From contig NC_090964.1 in the NCBI RefSeq assembly GCF_040807025.1, positions 11,184,214 through 11,248,213 of the forward strand: a stretch of DNA of 64,000 nt. Reading direction: 5' to 3'. Positions 47,169 to 58,429 of the stretch are shown in pieces. The translations under genes and the position numbers were made by a program. Each line of letters begins with the position of its first letter. Position 1 is the stretch's first letter. The notes under the pieces were generated by a model that was not told the DNA's origin, did no database searches, and worked only from the letters and a program-made list of their open reading frames with translations. Source of the stretch: Struthio camelus (taxonomy: Eukaryota; Chordata; Aves; Struthioniformes; Struthionidae).

Positions 47169-47298
47169 GGAATAAATTAGAGCTCGCAAACCTTTGGCTA
47201 CTGCTGCTGCGTCCGGCAGCCGGCGCCCGGGGCCGGCCAATAAATACGGCGTGAGCGCGGGCGGCGCGGCCGGGCCAGTCTGAGGAATAAATTAGAGC
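47169..47298 (-). repeat. POU3F1: duplicated 15-bp AU-rich motif in POU3F1 3' UTR
   Basis: GGAATAAATTAGAGC occurs exactly at 47169-47183 and 47284-47298, 115 bp apart, in the same orientation. The transcript reads GCTCTAATTTATTCC twice. Flanks are unrelated, so this is a short motif duplication or convergent element rather than a long tandem copy. Confidence 0.9.
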
Positions 47299-47405
47299 GT
47301 GTCCCGCCGCCGCGGGCCGGGGCCGGAGCCTCGGCCGCCCGCGCCCGGTTCGCGCCGTCGGTCCGCGGGGCCGGGGCGCGCCGCCGGGCCGGGCGGGCGG
47401 CGCAG

Positions 47406-48506
47406 TCAGTGCACGGCCCCCGGCAGCGCGTGGTGCAGCGGCGACGAGTCCGCCTGTGCGTAAACGTCCTCCATGGGCGGGTGCGGGGCCCCGGCCGGCG
47501 TCATGCGCTTCTCCTTCTGCCGCCGGTTGCAGAACCAGACGCGCACCACCTCCTTCTCCAGCTGCAGGGAGTCCGCCAGGGAGGTGATCTCGTGCGCCGA
47601 GGGCTTGGGGCACTTGAGGAAGTGGTTCTCCAGGGCGCCCTTGACGCCCACCTCGATGGAGGTGCGCTTCTTGCGCTTCCGGCCCTGCGCCGCGATCTTG
47701 TCCAGGCTGGTGGGGCTGCCCGTGCTGGAGTCCGTCTCCTCCAGCCACTTGTTGAGCAGCGGCTTCAGCTTGCACATGTTCTTGAAGCTGAGCTGCAGCG
47801 CCTCGAAGCGGCAGATGGTGGTTTGCGAGAAGACGTTGCCGTAGAGGGTGCCCAGCGCCAGCCCCACGTCGGCCTGCGTGAAGCCCAGCTTGATGCGGCG
47901 CTGCTTGAACTGCTTGGCGAACTGCTCCAGGTCGTCGGAGCTGGGCGCGTCCTCGTCGGGCGGCTCGGGCGGCCCCAGCGGCGGCGGCGAGGCCGCCAGC
48001 TCGTGCGCGCCCGCCTCGTCGGCGCCCAGCGCCTCGCGCAGCCCGTGATGCAGCGCCGGCGCCGGCGGGCCCAGCATCCCGTTGAGGCCCGCGTAGGGCT
48101 GCGCGTAGAGCAGCGGCTGCCCCGACGGCGGCGACAGCGGCGGCAGGTGGTGCGCGCCGCCCTGCGCCCAGCCGCCCGCCGCGCCCGCCGCCGCCGGCAC
48201 CAGGTGCGCGCGGTGGTGGAAGGCGCCCGGCAGCTCCTCGCGGGGCCCCGCCGCGCCGCCCTTGCCGTGCTCGGCCGGCGGCAGGTGCGCGCCGCCGCCG
48301 CCGCCGCTGCCCCAGTCCGTGCCGGCGCTGGGCAGCCACTGGTGGTGCGCCAGCCCCACGGCGTGCCCGGCGGCGGGGGCCAGCCCCTGCAGGTACTCGT
48401 GGTGCATCATCTTCTGCACCTCGCGGTAGGCGCCCGGGTGCAGCCGGTCGCCGTCGGGGGCGCCCAGCGCGGCGCCGCGCGGCAGGTACTGCGCCGTGGC
48501 GGCCAT
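47406..48506 (-). CDS. POU3F1: POU3F1 (Oct-6/SCIP/Tst-1), class III POU transcription factor
   Basis: A single uninterrupted exon encodes 366 residues, from [14 protein letters not shown] to the HHALPGAVH end; stop TGA at 47408-47406. Residues about 186-260 form the POU-specific domain ([20 protein letters not shown], then the [14 protein letters not shown] recognition part). A short linker follows, then the POU homeodomain at about 276-335, with [11 protein letters not shown] and the helix-3 signature [14 protein letters not shown]. The N-terminal half is Gly/Ala/His/Pro-rich with the conserved [11 protein letters not shown] block (31-41) and [11 protein letters not shown] (137-146). The [11 protein letters not shown] start and [11 protein letters not shown] tail (344-354) identify POU3F1 rather than POU3F2-4. 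Human POU3F1 is 451 residues; this one is shorter because Gly/Ala/His runs in the N terminus are reduced. The protein binds octamer-like DNA and acts in the nucleus of neural, keratinocyte and promyelinating Schwann cells. Intronless, as is usual for class III POU genes. An upstream in-frame ATG (48602) lacks family support. Confidence 0.97.
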   Translation of the reverse strand: MAATAQYLPRGAALGAPDGDRLHPGAYREVQKMMHHEYLQGLAPAAGHAVGLAHHQWLPSAGTDWGSGGGGGAHLPPAEHGKGGAAGPREELPGAFHHRAHLVPAAAGAAGGWAQGGAHHLPPLSPPSGQPLLYAQPYAGLNGMLGPPAPALHHGLREALGADEAGAHELAASPPPLGPPEPPDEDAPSSDDLEQFAKQFKQRRIKLGFTQADVGLALGTLYGNVFSQTTICRFEALQLSFKNMCKLKPLLNKWLEETDSSTGSPTSLDKIAAQGRKRKKRTSIEVGVKGALENHFLKCPKPSAHEITSLADSLQLEKEVVRVWFCNRRQKEKRMTPAGAPHPPMEDVYAQADSSPLHHALPGAVH

Positions 48507-48598
48507 GGCCGTATGCGCCGCGCGCCCCGCGCCGCGCCGCGCTTTAGAGCCGCGCGCCGGGAAGCCGCGCCGCCGCGCGCCGGCCCCGCCCCCGCCCC

Positions 48599-48764
48599 CC
48601 ATTGGCCCGCCCGCGCCGCCCCTCGGCGGGGCCCCGCCCCTCCCCGCCCCGCCCCGCCCTCCGCCATTGGCCAGCCCCCGGCCCCCGGCGCCGCGTCATT
48701 GGCCGGCGGAGGCGCTGGGCGCGGGGGGCCGCGGGAGGCCTTCGGCGGGGCGGCCGCCCATTGG
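48599..48764 (-). promoter_or_regulatory. POU3F1: POU3F1 proximal promoter with four CCAAT boxes
   Basis: ATTGG (CCAAT on the transcribed strand) occurs at 48601-48605, 48666-48670, 48698-48702 and 48760-48764, interleaved with GC boxes. All four share one orientation, spaced about 65, 32 and 62 bp. CCAAT boxes of this kind are bound by NF-Y. A weak TATA-like CTCTAAAG lies at 48549-48542, close to the start codon. Confidence 0.7.
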
Positions 48765-48800
48765 AGGAGGGCGGTTCATTCATGCCGCGCTGCCACCGGC

Positions 48801-48880
48801 CACGTGGGCCGGGCGCGGGCGAGGCGGCGCGGGACCGCGGCTGGGGCGCCGGCGGGCTCCGGCCGCTGCGCGGGCACGTG
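48801..48880. promoter_or_regulatory. two CACGTG E-boxes upstream of POU3F1
   Basis: Perfect palindromic CACGTG motifs at 48801-48806 and 48875-48880, the latter within GCACGTGC. They lie about 300-375 bp upstream of the POU3F1 start codon. Such sites bind MYC/MAX/USF-type bHLH-ZIP factors; use here is inferred. Confidence 0.5.
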
Positions 48881-49679
48881 CCGCCGCCTGGAGCCCGCGC
48901 GGGAGGGGCCGCCCCGCCGCCCGCCCCCGCCCCGCGGCTGCCTCCGCGGCAGCGGCGCCGCGCGCGCTCCGGCTGGGCGCGGGGGGCGGGGCCGGGGCGG
49001 GGCGGGGGCAGCCAGGCGCGCCCCGGCCGGGGGAGGCCCCTGGCGCCCCGGCGGAGCGCGACGGCCGCAGCGGCTGCCGCGGGAGGGGCAGGGGAGGCCC
49101 GGAGCAACCCGGCTCCAGACCCGGCTCGGGGCAGGAGTCGGGCTGGGCACCGGGAACATTAACCCCTGCCGGGCGTGGACGTCCTGGCCGCCCTGCTCGC
49201 GGCCTACGCGCTGCAGAGGCAGCGACCTTCGCGGCGGGCGACGGCCAGGGCGCTGCAGGGCGCCCTGCTCTGTGCGCGCCGCGGCGTGGGCCGGGAGCCG
49301 CCGGCCCGCGGCAGCGAGGCGCCTCGCTGCTGACCACGCGGCTTCGCACCGCTCATGCCAAATCGGACGAGCCTGGGTTGGAACTGGTCCCTTCTCGGCT
49401 GCAGGAGCACGTGCACTTGGTTGCTGTCGCTGGCTGCAGCATCCCTGCTCAGGCACCCGGCCCCAGGAGGAGGCTGGAGTCGGCAGGAGAGCTGGGCTTC
49501 ATAGATCATGGAGTATGTGTCATTAGGAAAATAATGCTGTCTGTTTCTTTCCCCCTGAGGAATCCTTTGCAAACGCTGCATACGTCTGTACTGAATATAA
49601 CCCTTTCAGAGGATTCAGTGACATGCTGTAAAATATCATACTTGGATAAGCATTTTCGTGTACTTTTTTCCTGACCCAG

Positions 49680-50070
49680 ACTCATATTCATGTCAACTTT
49701 CCATGATGCAGTGCCATAATATTCAAATTTTTGGTAGCCAATTGCTTTTGATATTTATATCCATTTTTAAGGGAATCACAATGAATAAATGTGCCCAGCT
49801 CCAACTTTATGCAAAATAAACTGTGCATAAATCAGTAAATCATTAGTAGAAATTAATCATTTCCACAGGCTGCAGACTGGATCTCAGTTCAAACTTGTAT
49901 CTGTTTAGCTATCTCAGAATTCACCAAAGGAGAAAATACATTATGTGTGGTTACTTAGGACCCCATCACAGACCATTTAGACAGTAATATCGGTTTATGC
50001 CTGATCAAACGATCTTTGCAAACCAAGGCATTGTGCAGAAATTGTGCTCCGGGCTCATTTTCCTTAATAA
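49680..50070. promoter_or_regulatory. candidate conserved non-coding element K (POU3F1 5' side)
   Basis: AT-rich block starting just past the CpG island, about 1.2-1.5 kb upstream of the POU3F1 start. It holds CATAATATTCAAATTTTTGG, an octamer-like TTATGCAAAATAA near 49807, TGCATAAATC near 49833 and several ATTA/TAAT cores (CATTAGTAGAAATTAATCAT near 49841). No coding content. Function is inferred. Confidence 0.45.
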
Positions 50071-51009
50071 AAGTCCCATTTAAAGACTAGAGATAGCAGA
50101 GGGAGATGAGAAATTCCCCTTTTAACACCTTCCTCAGCAACTCCGTGCCCACACCTGTGAGACAGGTGGCAGGACCTCATCTGCAGGACAGCACGATGGA
50201 TGGAGGTGAAAGCAAAGCAGCGTACTGACCCCAGGCGAAGCTGCAGGGAGGGGTAAAGCCTGCAGCGCCAAAAGCAGATGTGCACCTCTGCGTTCCTGGT
50301 GTCGCTGCTCCTGGGCGCGCTCCTGAGGAGATGTGCTGTTTGAAACACCCCCTGGATACTTCAGCATGTTGAAACTATCTGTTGTTGTTATTATTATTTA
50401 CATTGCTTTTCCATGGCCATATCACCCAGCAAATCCCTGCAGGAGAGCATCCAAGTTTTCAAGCAAATGCTATTTCCTTCGTTATGCCTTACCAGGAATA
50501 TTGGCACGCAGTCCAGTCCCTGTTCAAGGAATAAACAGCCCCATGGGCAATGTTCGATATGATTCATTCTCTGTGCGGCTGTGACAGCATCAAACCCTGC
50601 CTAATGCAGCTGGATCTGAGGCTGGCGGGAGGACTGCAACAAGGAGGCGAGCTGGGGGCCAGGGAAGCGGGGGACGGGCTGCTGCACCGGCCAGGCTCCC
50701 GCCCTGCGACCGCGTGCCCTGTCAGCCCCCTGGGACGCTGTGCTCGTGGTGCCCGGCCGGCTGTCTTCAGCAGGAGAGAAAGCCCCTCCAGGCTGCAGGT
50801 TCGGCTCACCGCTGCAGGAGTCGCCCAGCTCCAAACCCTCTCCAGAAGAGCGGCTGCATTTCCTGGAGCTTTTAAGGTTTTGTTTAAATGCCCTTCATCG
50901 AGGATGAGAGCACAGATAATAAAATTACAACTTTTCGGACAGCTGTACCTTTTGGCATTTTTCAGCAAAATAATCCTTTTACTCTGCTCACCTGAAACTG
51001 CAAACAAAT
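50071..51009. other. gene-free interval
   Basis: No gene recognised. A moderately GC-rich segment at 50610-50850 carries overlapping frames on both strands without domains. Confidence 0.5.
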
Positions 51010-51310
51010 TCTTAGTGAGTGATAATTAACAAGTTAGTGGCTGAGACTACAGTGCTTTCACCCAGAAAACCAGAGAGGAAGAGAGAGAGAATGAATTGTG
51101 GAGAACGGCTAGTACACATGTGTAGATATGCCCACTATGATCAGCTTTAGTCATATATGATTGTTTAATTATTTGAAAATTGTCCAAAAATATTTTCACG
51201 CAAGGCCAAAACGAACACAAAATATGCTGTTGTGGTCTTTTATTGAATCAATGAAATCTAGTTTAAGCAGTCACTAAATTCCTATTTACACAACAGACCT
51301 TAATGGCTCC
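51010..51310. promoter_or_regulatory. candidate conserved non-coding element L
   Basis: AT-rich block about 2.6 kb upstream of POU3F1 with GTGATAATTAAC near 51018, TGATTGTTTAATTATTTG near 51158, AAAATATTTTC near 51187 and TATTGAATCAATG near 51241. The density of TAAT cores resembles the other candidate elements. Function is inferred. Confidence 0.4.
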
Positions 51311-54211
51311 AAAGGAAGCACTCAAATGTATTCGACAAATAATCCCTATTTATGAAAGCCCCATAATATGCATTTACATAATCCCCACTTAAAGAAGCTC
51401 TATCAGCTCTAAAGTTCTTCAGCTCAGAGATATGCCCCAGGGGATTAAAAGTGCCAAACAAAACAATGGGAAGCAAAACGTACACATGCACACATCCACA
51501 GGCACACACCACAACCATTAAGATTAACGCGCGCAGGAGGCAATAAGGACGACACACTCGCGTTCCTTCCCCTTCACCTCCTGCGCACACGCCACCACAC
51601 GCCCGTCCACGCCAGCGCTGTGGCCCAGCACGGTTTCGAGCACGGGGTGCGGTACCACAGTGTCCCACGTGGATCAAGTCACCTTCAGCTTTTCTAGCTC
51701 TTTTCACAAACGTAGCATTGCTTCATCATGTATGCCCGCTGCCATAAAAAAACAAATAGTCTGTATTAGCGCCTGGAGAGGTATGTAACAGCTTTGGAAA
51801 GCAGTTGACTCGGCACGAAGCCAGCGGGTCACGGGCTTTATTCATACTCAAGAGGACTGGACACTTGCTAATATTCCCACGTGATGGATGGGGCATTTTG
51901 CTGTCAGAGGTGCTGTCCTTCAGATAAGAAGTATGACAGCGTATAGATCTGCAGCGAGCACGCTAATGTCGCCGAACAGTTGGAATAAAAAAAGCAGTTC
52001 CTTGCTGTGGAAAACAAGCTGTCCCTGAAAAGTTGACTGTTGGAAAGAAAAATGCAAAATTTTCGATACTGATCTGTTACCTTCTTTGGTTTTAGCCAGA
52101 TAAGCTACTGCCCATTGTTCAGGAACAAAATGCTGTGACTCCTGTTTGGGGAAACACGCGCTTAGCAATGAACGTATTCTAGCTCCTGCATGCTCCAGGC
52201 TGCTGGGTGAAGTACAGTTGAACTAAGGAGGGGAAAATACTGCAGAATTCATCACCAGCCCCAGAGAAATGTGTTCACTGCCTGCACTTTCTTAAGCATG
52301 CGTGTATCTTTAATTTCAAAACCTTTCATTAGCATGTATAGAGTCAATGAGAACATGGAATCATATAAATGCTGGTATTTACCTTCAGAGAAGGTAATGC
52401 AGCTTTGTTTGCAAAATATATCCAGTAAAACTGCTCCCTTTAAACCCAAACCTGTTCCCTGTATGAGGCTAGGGGAAACAGAAGGGCTCAGCACCAGACT
52501 GCAGCTGGTGCCCGAGGCACTAAGCGTTTCGTCCCCAAATTACACAGAAGCCTGCTCATTTCACAAAACACCTCTGTGTGTCCTGAGCTCTGTTCCACCT
52601 TAATAATGAAACTTGTGAGTTAAGGTTTCCATGTAATGAAGCTCTTTGCAGTTTCCATAAAACAACCACATGAATAAACACTCAATATAGAAAAGATAAG
52701 ATCTGGGATGAGTTTGGTGGAGGTTCAGCATGGAGGATTATGCATGCAGCAGATGTAGGTGTCTATCGTTGTGTCGTTGCTTGATCTTGTCAGTCTAGTA
52801 TCAACTCTAACACGAAGGAGAAGCAGCCACTCTTTCACCAGGGTGCCCTCAATAACGGGATCCTCAGGAACCACCACACCTGGTGTTTGCCCAACTTGGG
52901 AGCTCTTGCATGCTTGTCCCTCATAGCAAGCCAGCAGTGACTACAGTTGCAGTGCAGCGACCTGCAAAGCTCAACTGTTGAGAAATGTGAATTGCATGGA
53001 GAATGGTTCATTTTTCGTTTTCCCCAACAGCTTCAGCCTAGGACATGCACATTCCTTTATCCTCCCCACTCCACGCTAATTACTCTAACAATACACAGTT
53101 CCAGAGGCAGCCTTTGAGCACTGATAGGTAAGGCTTCCCAGGTTGATTTTTGTCATTTGACTACCCAAAACGAGACGTTTTTGAAAAATATGCAGACGTA
53201 CAAAAGCTTCCTGGTCTTTGGGTCTCAGCTGCATGTTTTGTCCCCACAATTTCATTATAAAAGTGTTCCGGGGCCTGAATCCTCTGTTTCAGGTTTAATG
53301 TAGTCATTGCCAGTTTATATAGGTCTCTTCTTTTGCAAACTTTGTCCCTTAGCTTAAATAGCTTTTTTCCTGCCACGTACTGTATTTACAGACAGCAAAT
53401 ATGGCCTCTCTATGCCTTCGCTTCATTAGGTTCAGCTAGCCAAGCTCCTTTTAGTGTCATCCTCCTATGACTGGGTGGCTTTTCCTCGGATTAGCTACCT
53501 GTCTCTGCGCCCGTCCCAGTTTGAATCAGGACTTCTCAAACATGGCTGATCACAATCCTGCGCACTTTCAGATGGTGTCCTACCAAGGCCTTCTACATGA
53601 GTGCTCTCCTCTGTCCGCTAGAAGCATTGTCACAAAAAGCATCCGACAGCTGCCTTTGCCTTCTTCCCAGTGGCTCCACACCAGGGGCTCAGTACTCGGT
53701 GATCAAATAAAGATCTCAGCAAAGTCAAATCTCTTCTTCCATCATTGCCAGCTGGTAAAGTTCCCAGTTTATAATAGTAGTTCTTGCTCTTATCTGCTGT
53801 TTGTACTACTGAAATTCATCACATCATTACTCCAGTTTTCAGCTTCAGCCTAGACTTCTAATCCTGTTTTGTAAGGATGATGCCATCAGCAAATCTCATT
53901 TCTCTGCTCTTCTTTTTGAGCCCAGCTCAGTGATGAGAAGTATCAAATGTGGTCAGTCCTAGGACTCATCTTGTTCTGAACAGCTCACCTAGCAACTGCA
54001 CTTCGTGGGTTGCTTCCCATCAGTCTACCCTTTTCTGACCTTCCTTTGGCCATTTCCTTACTCGTTTAAATTACTCTGCTAACTTCTCCCTCCTTCAGTG
54101 CTGCAGAGAGCCCTCCAGGGATTACCAGGGGGCCAGCACTGTAGAAATAACACAACAGAGCTAGATGTGCAGGGTCTTGTCTGACAGACAGTGATGTAAG
54201 GCTTCTTATGC

Positions 54212-54219
54212 ATGCAAAT
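54212..54219 (-). promoter_or_regulatory. perfect POU octamer (ATGCAAAT)
   Basis: An exact ATGCAAAT on the plus strand (ATTTGCAT on the minus) about 5.7 kb upstream of POU3F1. A single 8-bp match can occur by chance. Confidence 0.3.
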
Positions 54220-55268
54220 AACACTGAGCTGAGTGGGAAGAGCAAGTGCTGCATGGGACAAACTTTTCCAGTCATGATGCTGGACCGATTCATGCTATTC
54301 CTGTTGGGAGAAGAAGATCTGAGGCGAAGGAGCTGGCCCCATGCTTTGGCAGGGTGTTCGATGTGTGAGCCATAGCTCCACTGGAGCCATACCAGCCCCT
54401 TGGCCAGACAAGCTTCACCTTCATTAACTCTTTCCTGCAGGAGAAGCAACAGCCAATTAATTACAACAGACTTTCTCCCATTAAACTCCTCTATGCTCCA
54501 GGGGAAGAGCCTTAAGACTCTACTCTGATCCTGTTGCCACTGACGCCAGTAAAACACTCTCCACAGACCTGGATGGGAAGGAGCGTTAATCCCACGTCTG
54601 CTTTCCACCTGCAGCATGGCCACACTCAGTGCTGCCAGGAGCTCTGTCCCCGCAAACGCAGTCCCTCTTCACCACCAGCCCCTGCCTTAAGGAAAAACAT
54701 TGTCTATGGAGAATGGTTTCTACTGTTCCCAGTGACAACAGACTGAGAGATCATCCTCCCGCTAGCCATACATTGTGGTCACCATCTAAACCTTGCTCCT
54801 GGATCTTATCTTAAACATTTGTTCTTCTGCAGCTTAAAAGGAAAAATCTAAAGTCCTTCACCTTCCAGGATGAACAGACTTTAACTGATTGGCTTTCAAA
54901 AGAGCCATCATCAGATCTACAAGGACAGACTTCAGGTCTCTCCAGCACCCCCGGTTCTGTTTCTGGAAGAAAAACCTTCACTAGCAGCGACTGATTCACA
55001 GCTCCACAAGGCTGGTCTTAAGTCTTGCAAAAGAACAGTTCTTCAATCTCCTTTTCATAAACTACTTGTGTTTCCAAGGAGTCAGAGGCCTGAACACAGG
55101 TTGTCTTTGCCATCCTAGACCACACAGTTGAGGGGGCAGGAATAGTTCCTGCTTTGTTTCAGGAATAAGCTAGCTGCTATTGCCTGGCGCAACACTACAG
55201 ACCCATCTTTGCGCCGGCTCTGATGCTATAATGCTATCTATGTACTCCACAATCATAAAGCAGCTGTG

Positions 55269-55292
55269 TTTTTTTTTTTTTTGGGGGGGGGG
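55269..55292. repeat. T14-G10 homopolymer junction
   Basis: A run of 14 T is followed directly by a run of 10 G. Simple repeat; assembly length errors are likely here. Confidence 0.9.
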
Positions 55293-57470
55293 TAGATAAT
55301 CTAGGTATTTGGTGTGGAATAAGTACAATGTAATAAATGTACTGTATTATTTATACTGCATAAAGAAATGCAACCGGTCTTCTTCTGGAAACAGGCCAGC
55401 ACAAAGCCAAACCCTACACAAAGCCAAATTTGTCTTTGTGCCCTGTGTGTTGTAAGCAGCTCACTGGCGTGGGCCCAGCACTTCTCAGACTGGTTACAGT
55501 ACTGTCTCACCCGAGCTGTGATCTGTCCCACAGCCTGTATTCCTTTTATTTTGTTTAGCTGCACTGTGGGCCAACAAAGTTCCACTGCAGTCAACAGGCC
55601 CTCAGGAGCATCTGGCCTTTCTCGAGTCACGGTGCAACGATGTGTCGCTTCATCATTCGTGCTACTGTTCTGAACACTTTTCTCTGCAGTCCCACGTATT
55701 CGGGTCAACGCTTCCTAGTGCCCCACAGACAGAATTCCTTGCTGCAGTGCGGGAGACCTGCTTCGCTTCTGCCGCGGTCTGCAGCTGTAGCAACGCTCCG
55801 GGTAGACCCATGGGAGCCTTCTCAAACACAGGCCTGTCCCACCCAGGAAAAGGGCAGGAGATCGGGAAGGGGGGAATCTGCCAGCCTCCAGCACAGGGAT
55901 TATGTCCGTCATTTAAGGCTGATGTCAAAATGGAGAGGAGTTGCCATTAAGAGGTTGGTTAAAGGAGTCAGAATACATGACAAAGTAGTGAAGAAAAATA
56001 GGTTAAATAGTCACATTTCATCTTTCTCTGTCAATCATGTTTCTATTGTCTAGTCAATTCTCTTTTGGGGGACTGTGGTTTGGCAATTCAGAACTGTTCA
56101 AATCCCCTAGACGAACACTACCTTGCAGGGGGGGTGGTTTAATATTCAGGGTCAGATTTTCAATAGCTTCAGTGCCTCAGCTTGGCTTCAGTTGTTTCCG
56201 CATAGCTGCAAGCTGACAGAAAAAAATGCAACATGCAAAAAAACCTGATTTGTGCTCAACTTGTAGTTTTGCCGTTTGCAGGTACTAGCACATCAGCCTG
56301 GTTTTGCACACAAGGGCCTTGTGTGCAGACTTCTACACGCACAAGGAGGAACCACACTTTGCAGATGTGTCTCTATGGGGCAGATTCTTAAAGAACGGAA
56401 CTAATACCTGTGTAAGCTGGAGTAGCCTGGGTGCCTTATCTCCTGTCCTCTTTGCTTGGGTCTCACAGCAGATCGCAACCCATTTGGCTGCAACTACATG
56501 CTCACAAAGGCCATATTTCTTCATGTTACAAACATAGCTGCTTTACTCTTCAGAATGAAGAATCTGAGCGAAGACTGCCTGTTTCTTCTAGCTGTGCACG
56601 TCACTTCACACATACACACAGAGCAGAGCAAACATAAACATATTTAGACCGGACAAAACAGAAGGTTAACGATTCAGTGAAACTACTCAAGAAAAATACG
56701 CATAAATTTAACTGAATTTAACTCTTTCACTAAAGGAAATCTTCATTTAAAGGGCATTTTCCCTTTGTCCCTGTTTAATCAATGTGATCACAAGCTATTA
56801 TTTTAAACTCTTAATGCATTAGAATGGCAGAAGGACAATTTTTTAGGTGGCAGCTTAAAAACAACCACGAGCTGGCAAGGTTATCAGATAGCTAGTAAAA
56901 ACAAAGCCTTCTGCAACTTTCTGGACTTTCATCGAGTTGCAAGTAAAATATATGGCTGCTCTGCATGCTGTTTGTCTCCCTTCTCCCTGGCTGTGTGGAA
57001 GAGGGCAGCACTTGCTGCAACAGAGCCCCCCAGGCCTGGTGCTGCAGAGGCTCTGCTGCTTCCACTCTGCTTCGCTCAGGTGGATTCACTCCCACAAAAT
57101 CCCATGACAGTAGGAATAGGGATGGGTGCAAACGTGCATGCACCCTGCTTGGCATTTCAGTCTGCCTGCAGTCCCACAAAAGGCCTGAGGGTCTCCGGTG
57201 CAGCCTGGCACCCGGCAGATCCCTGTGAGAGAGAGCAGCTGGGTTCCCAGGCGGGGGGCGAGCCCAAGACTGCCAACGCTTGTCGTCTGCAGGCCGTTAG
57301 AGAGGAGCCGCGAGCAATCGCAGCGGGATGGGAAGCAGAGCGGGAGCCTTCTCATGCTTGTCCTCACATCCTCAGGACCAAGTCTGTTTAAATCGGCCAG
57401 TACAAATGATGGGGAAAAGGAGTCCTGCAGATAGAAAAAGGCAGAATCCTCATTTCAGGGGTGCTAGCCG

Positions 57471-57740
57471 CGCTCTCTCACTGGAAGAGCTTTCCAGGCA
57501 ATGACTGGTCGGCCACAGAGATATTTTTAACTCCTTCTGCTGTCTGCCAGATGACTGTTTAGCAAGCTGGAAGCTGCTCTGCAATGTATGTGCGCACACA
57601 CATGCAAGAGGCCAATTAAAGCAGCAAGGGCCAGTGTTCCCTCCCGACGCTCCCCTGCGGGTGTGCGCTGCTCCAACACTTTAATGAGATGGGGCAGCTG
57701 GAAATTCATCACTAGGCAATGCGACACTGTCCTCACCCAA
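57471..57740. promoter_or_regulatory. candidate conserved non-coding element M
   Basis: Contains CAGATGACTGTTTAGC near 57548, GCCAATTAAAGC near 57611, CACTTTAATGAG near 57678 and GGAAATTCATC near 57700, with a short CA tract between. About 9 kb upstream of POU3F1. Weak call, based on homeodomain-type cores only. Confidence 0.3.
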
Positions 57741-58429
57741 ATGGAGCGGCCGGCAAGCTCCTCCGTCTTTGCGGGGCTGCAACATGCGTGTGTACCCTCC
57801 CGGGACCATCACTGTTCAGTAACACCTTGCACTGGCTCTCAGTACCGGCATGGCTGGCTTCCTGATGGAAGGGATTCCCCACTTGCTTTCCAGGCACTTG
57901 TATATTGCATGAGTCGTAACGCACCTCCGTGCACCTCTGTCTGTCTCTGCGAACGCAGTGACCGTCCTTCCAGAGCGCAGTCGCTGCAAGCCCTTAGAGC
58001 CTGCGCTTCCCAGGTGTCGCTGACGGCACACCCACTGTTAGCTACGCGCACACAGAGCAGCTAGCAGGTTTTAGCCATCTGTTACGGCTTCTACCTGGGT
58101 AAAACACAGCTAACAAAATGGTAACGCTTAAAGCTATTACCTGCCTGAGACGAAACACAGCCGTTTGTTCCCAAGTCAGCACCATGGGAGGCGAAGCCCA
58201 AATGCCACTTAAGGAGAAGCTTCTCTCCATACCAGGCACTGAAACACACTTGCTAGAATGCGTTCCCTTCCCAAAGGATTTTTTTTTTTTTTTTCAAACT
58301 CCTATTCCGAGGTCTTGCTTAAAGTGGCATAGAGAAGCAAGGTAGAAGGGCGTTAGGAGCTGCACCAGCTTGGACACTCATATTCGCCCTTTGCCTGCAT
58401 TGCTTCAGAGCTACAGCCTCTTTGCCCAC
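57741..58429. other. gene-free interval
   Basis: No gene recognised; contains a T16 run at 58279-58294. Confidence 0.5.
58279..58294. repeat. T16 homopolymer
   Basis: An uninterrupted run of 16 T within gene-free DNA. Confidence 0.9.

Larger units (their letters stand above)
46470..47405 (-). other. POU3F1: probable POU3F1 3' UTR
   Basis: Sequence 3' of the stop codon. On the transcript strand it alternates very GC-rich DNA with AU-rich elements: GCTCTAATTTATTCC (47298-47284), TATTTATTGG (near 47239-47230), GCTCTAATTTATTCC again (47183-47169) and CTATTTATTTGC (near 47091-47080), then an A14-type tract near 46979-46992. UAUUUAUU-type elements are known to destabilise transcripts of regulatory genes. 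The far end is uncertain. Confidence 0.5.
46660..49400. promoter_or_regulatory. POU3F1: POU3F1 CpG island
   Basis: A continuous CpG-rich region of about 2.7 kb covers the 3' UTR, the single exon and the upstream promoter. Such whole-gene islands are typical of developmental transcription factor genes under Polycomb control. GC content explains the long spurious frames on the opposite strand (47409-49526 and 48496-49674). Confidence 0.75.
51311..57470. other. gene-free interval
   Basis: Six kilobases without a supported gene. Open frames are short and domainless, including the 185-codon minus frame at 54066-54623. Visible items are a POU octamer at 54212, a T14-G10 run at 55269-55292, and AT-rich stretches near 52300-52700 and 56650-56830 that could be regulatory but carry no distinctive motif cluster. 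Part of 53860-54060 faintly resembles decayed CR1 coding-end sequence, too weakly to call. Confidence 0.45.

Noticed and set aside
48507-48602. In-frame 32-codon N-terminal extension of POU3F1 from an ATG at 48602
   Set aside because: The extension ([13 protein letters not shown]...) has no counterpart in the family, covers a CCAAT box, and the ATG at 48506 gives the conserved [11 protein letters not shown] start.
47409-49526. 705-codon plus-strand open frame antisense to POU3F1
   Set aside because: It lies opposite the POU3F1 exon and promoter in very GC-rich DNA where stops are rare. The translation is Arg/Ala/Pro/Gly-biased with no domain and its overlap matches the codon structure of the real gene.
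53860-54060. Possible CR1 coding-end remnant
   Set aside because: A few phrases recall CR1 sequence but similarity is too weak and broken to support a repeat call without an alignment.
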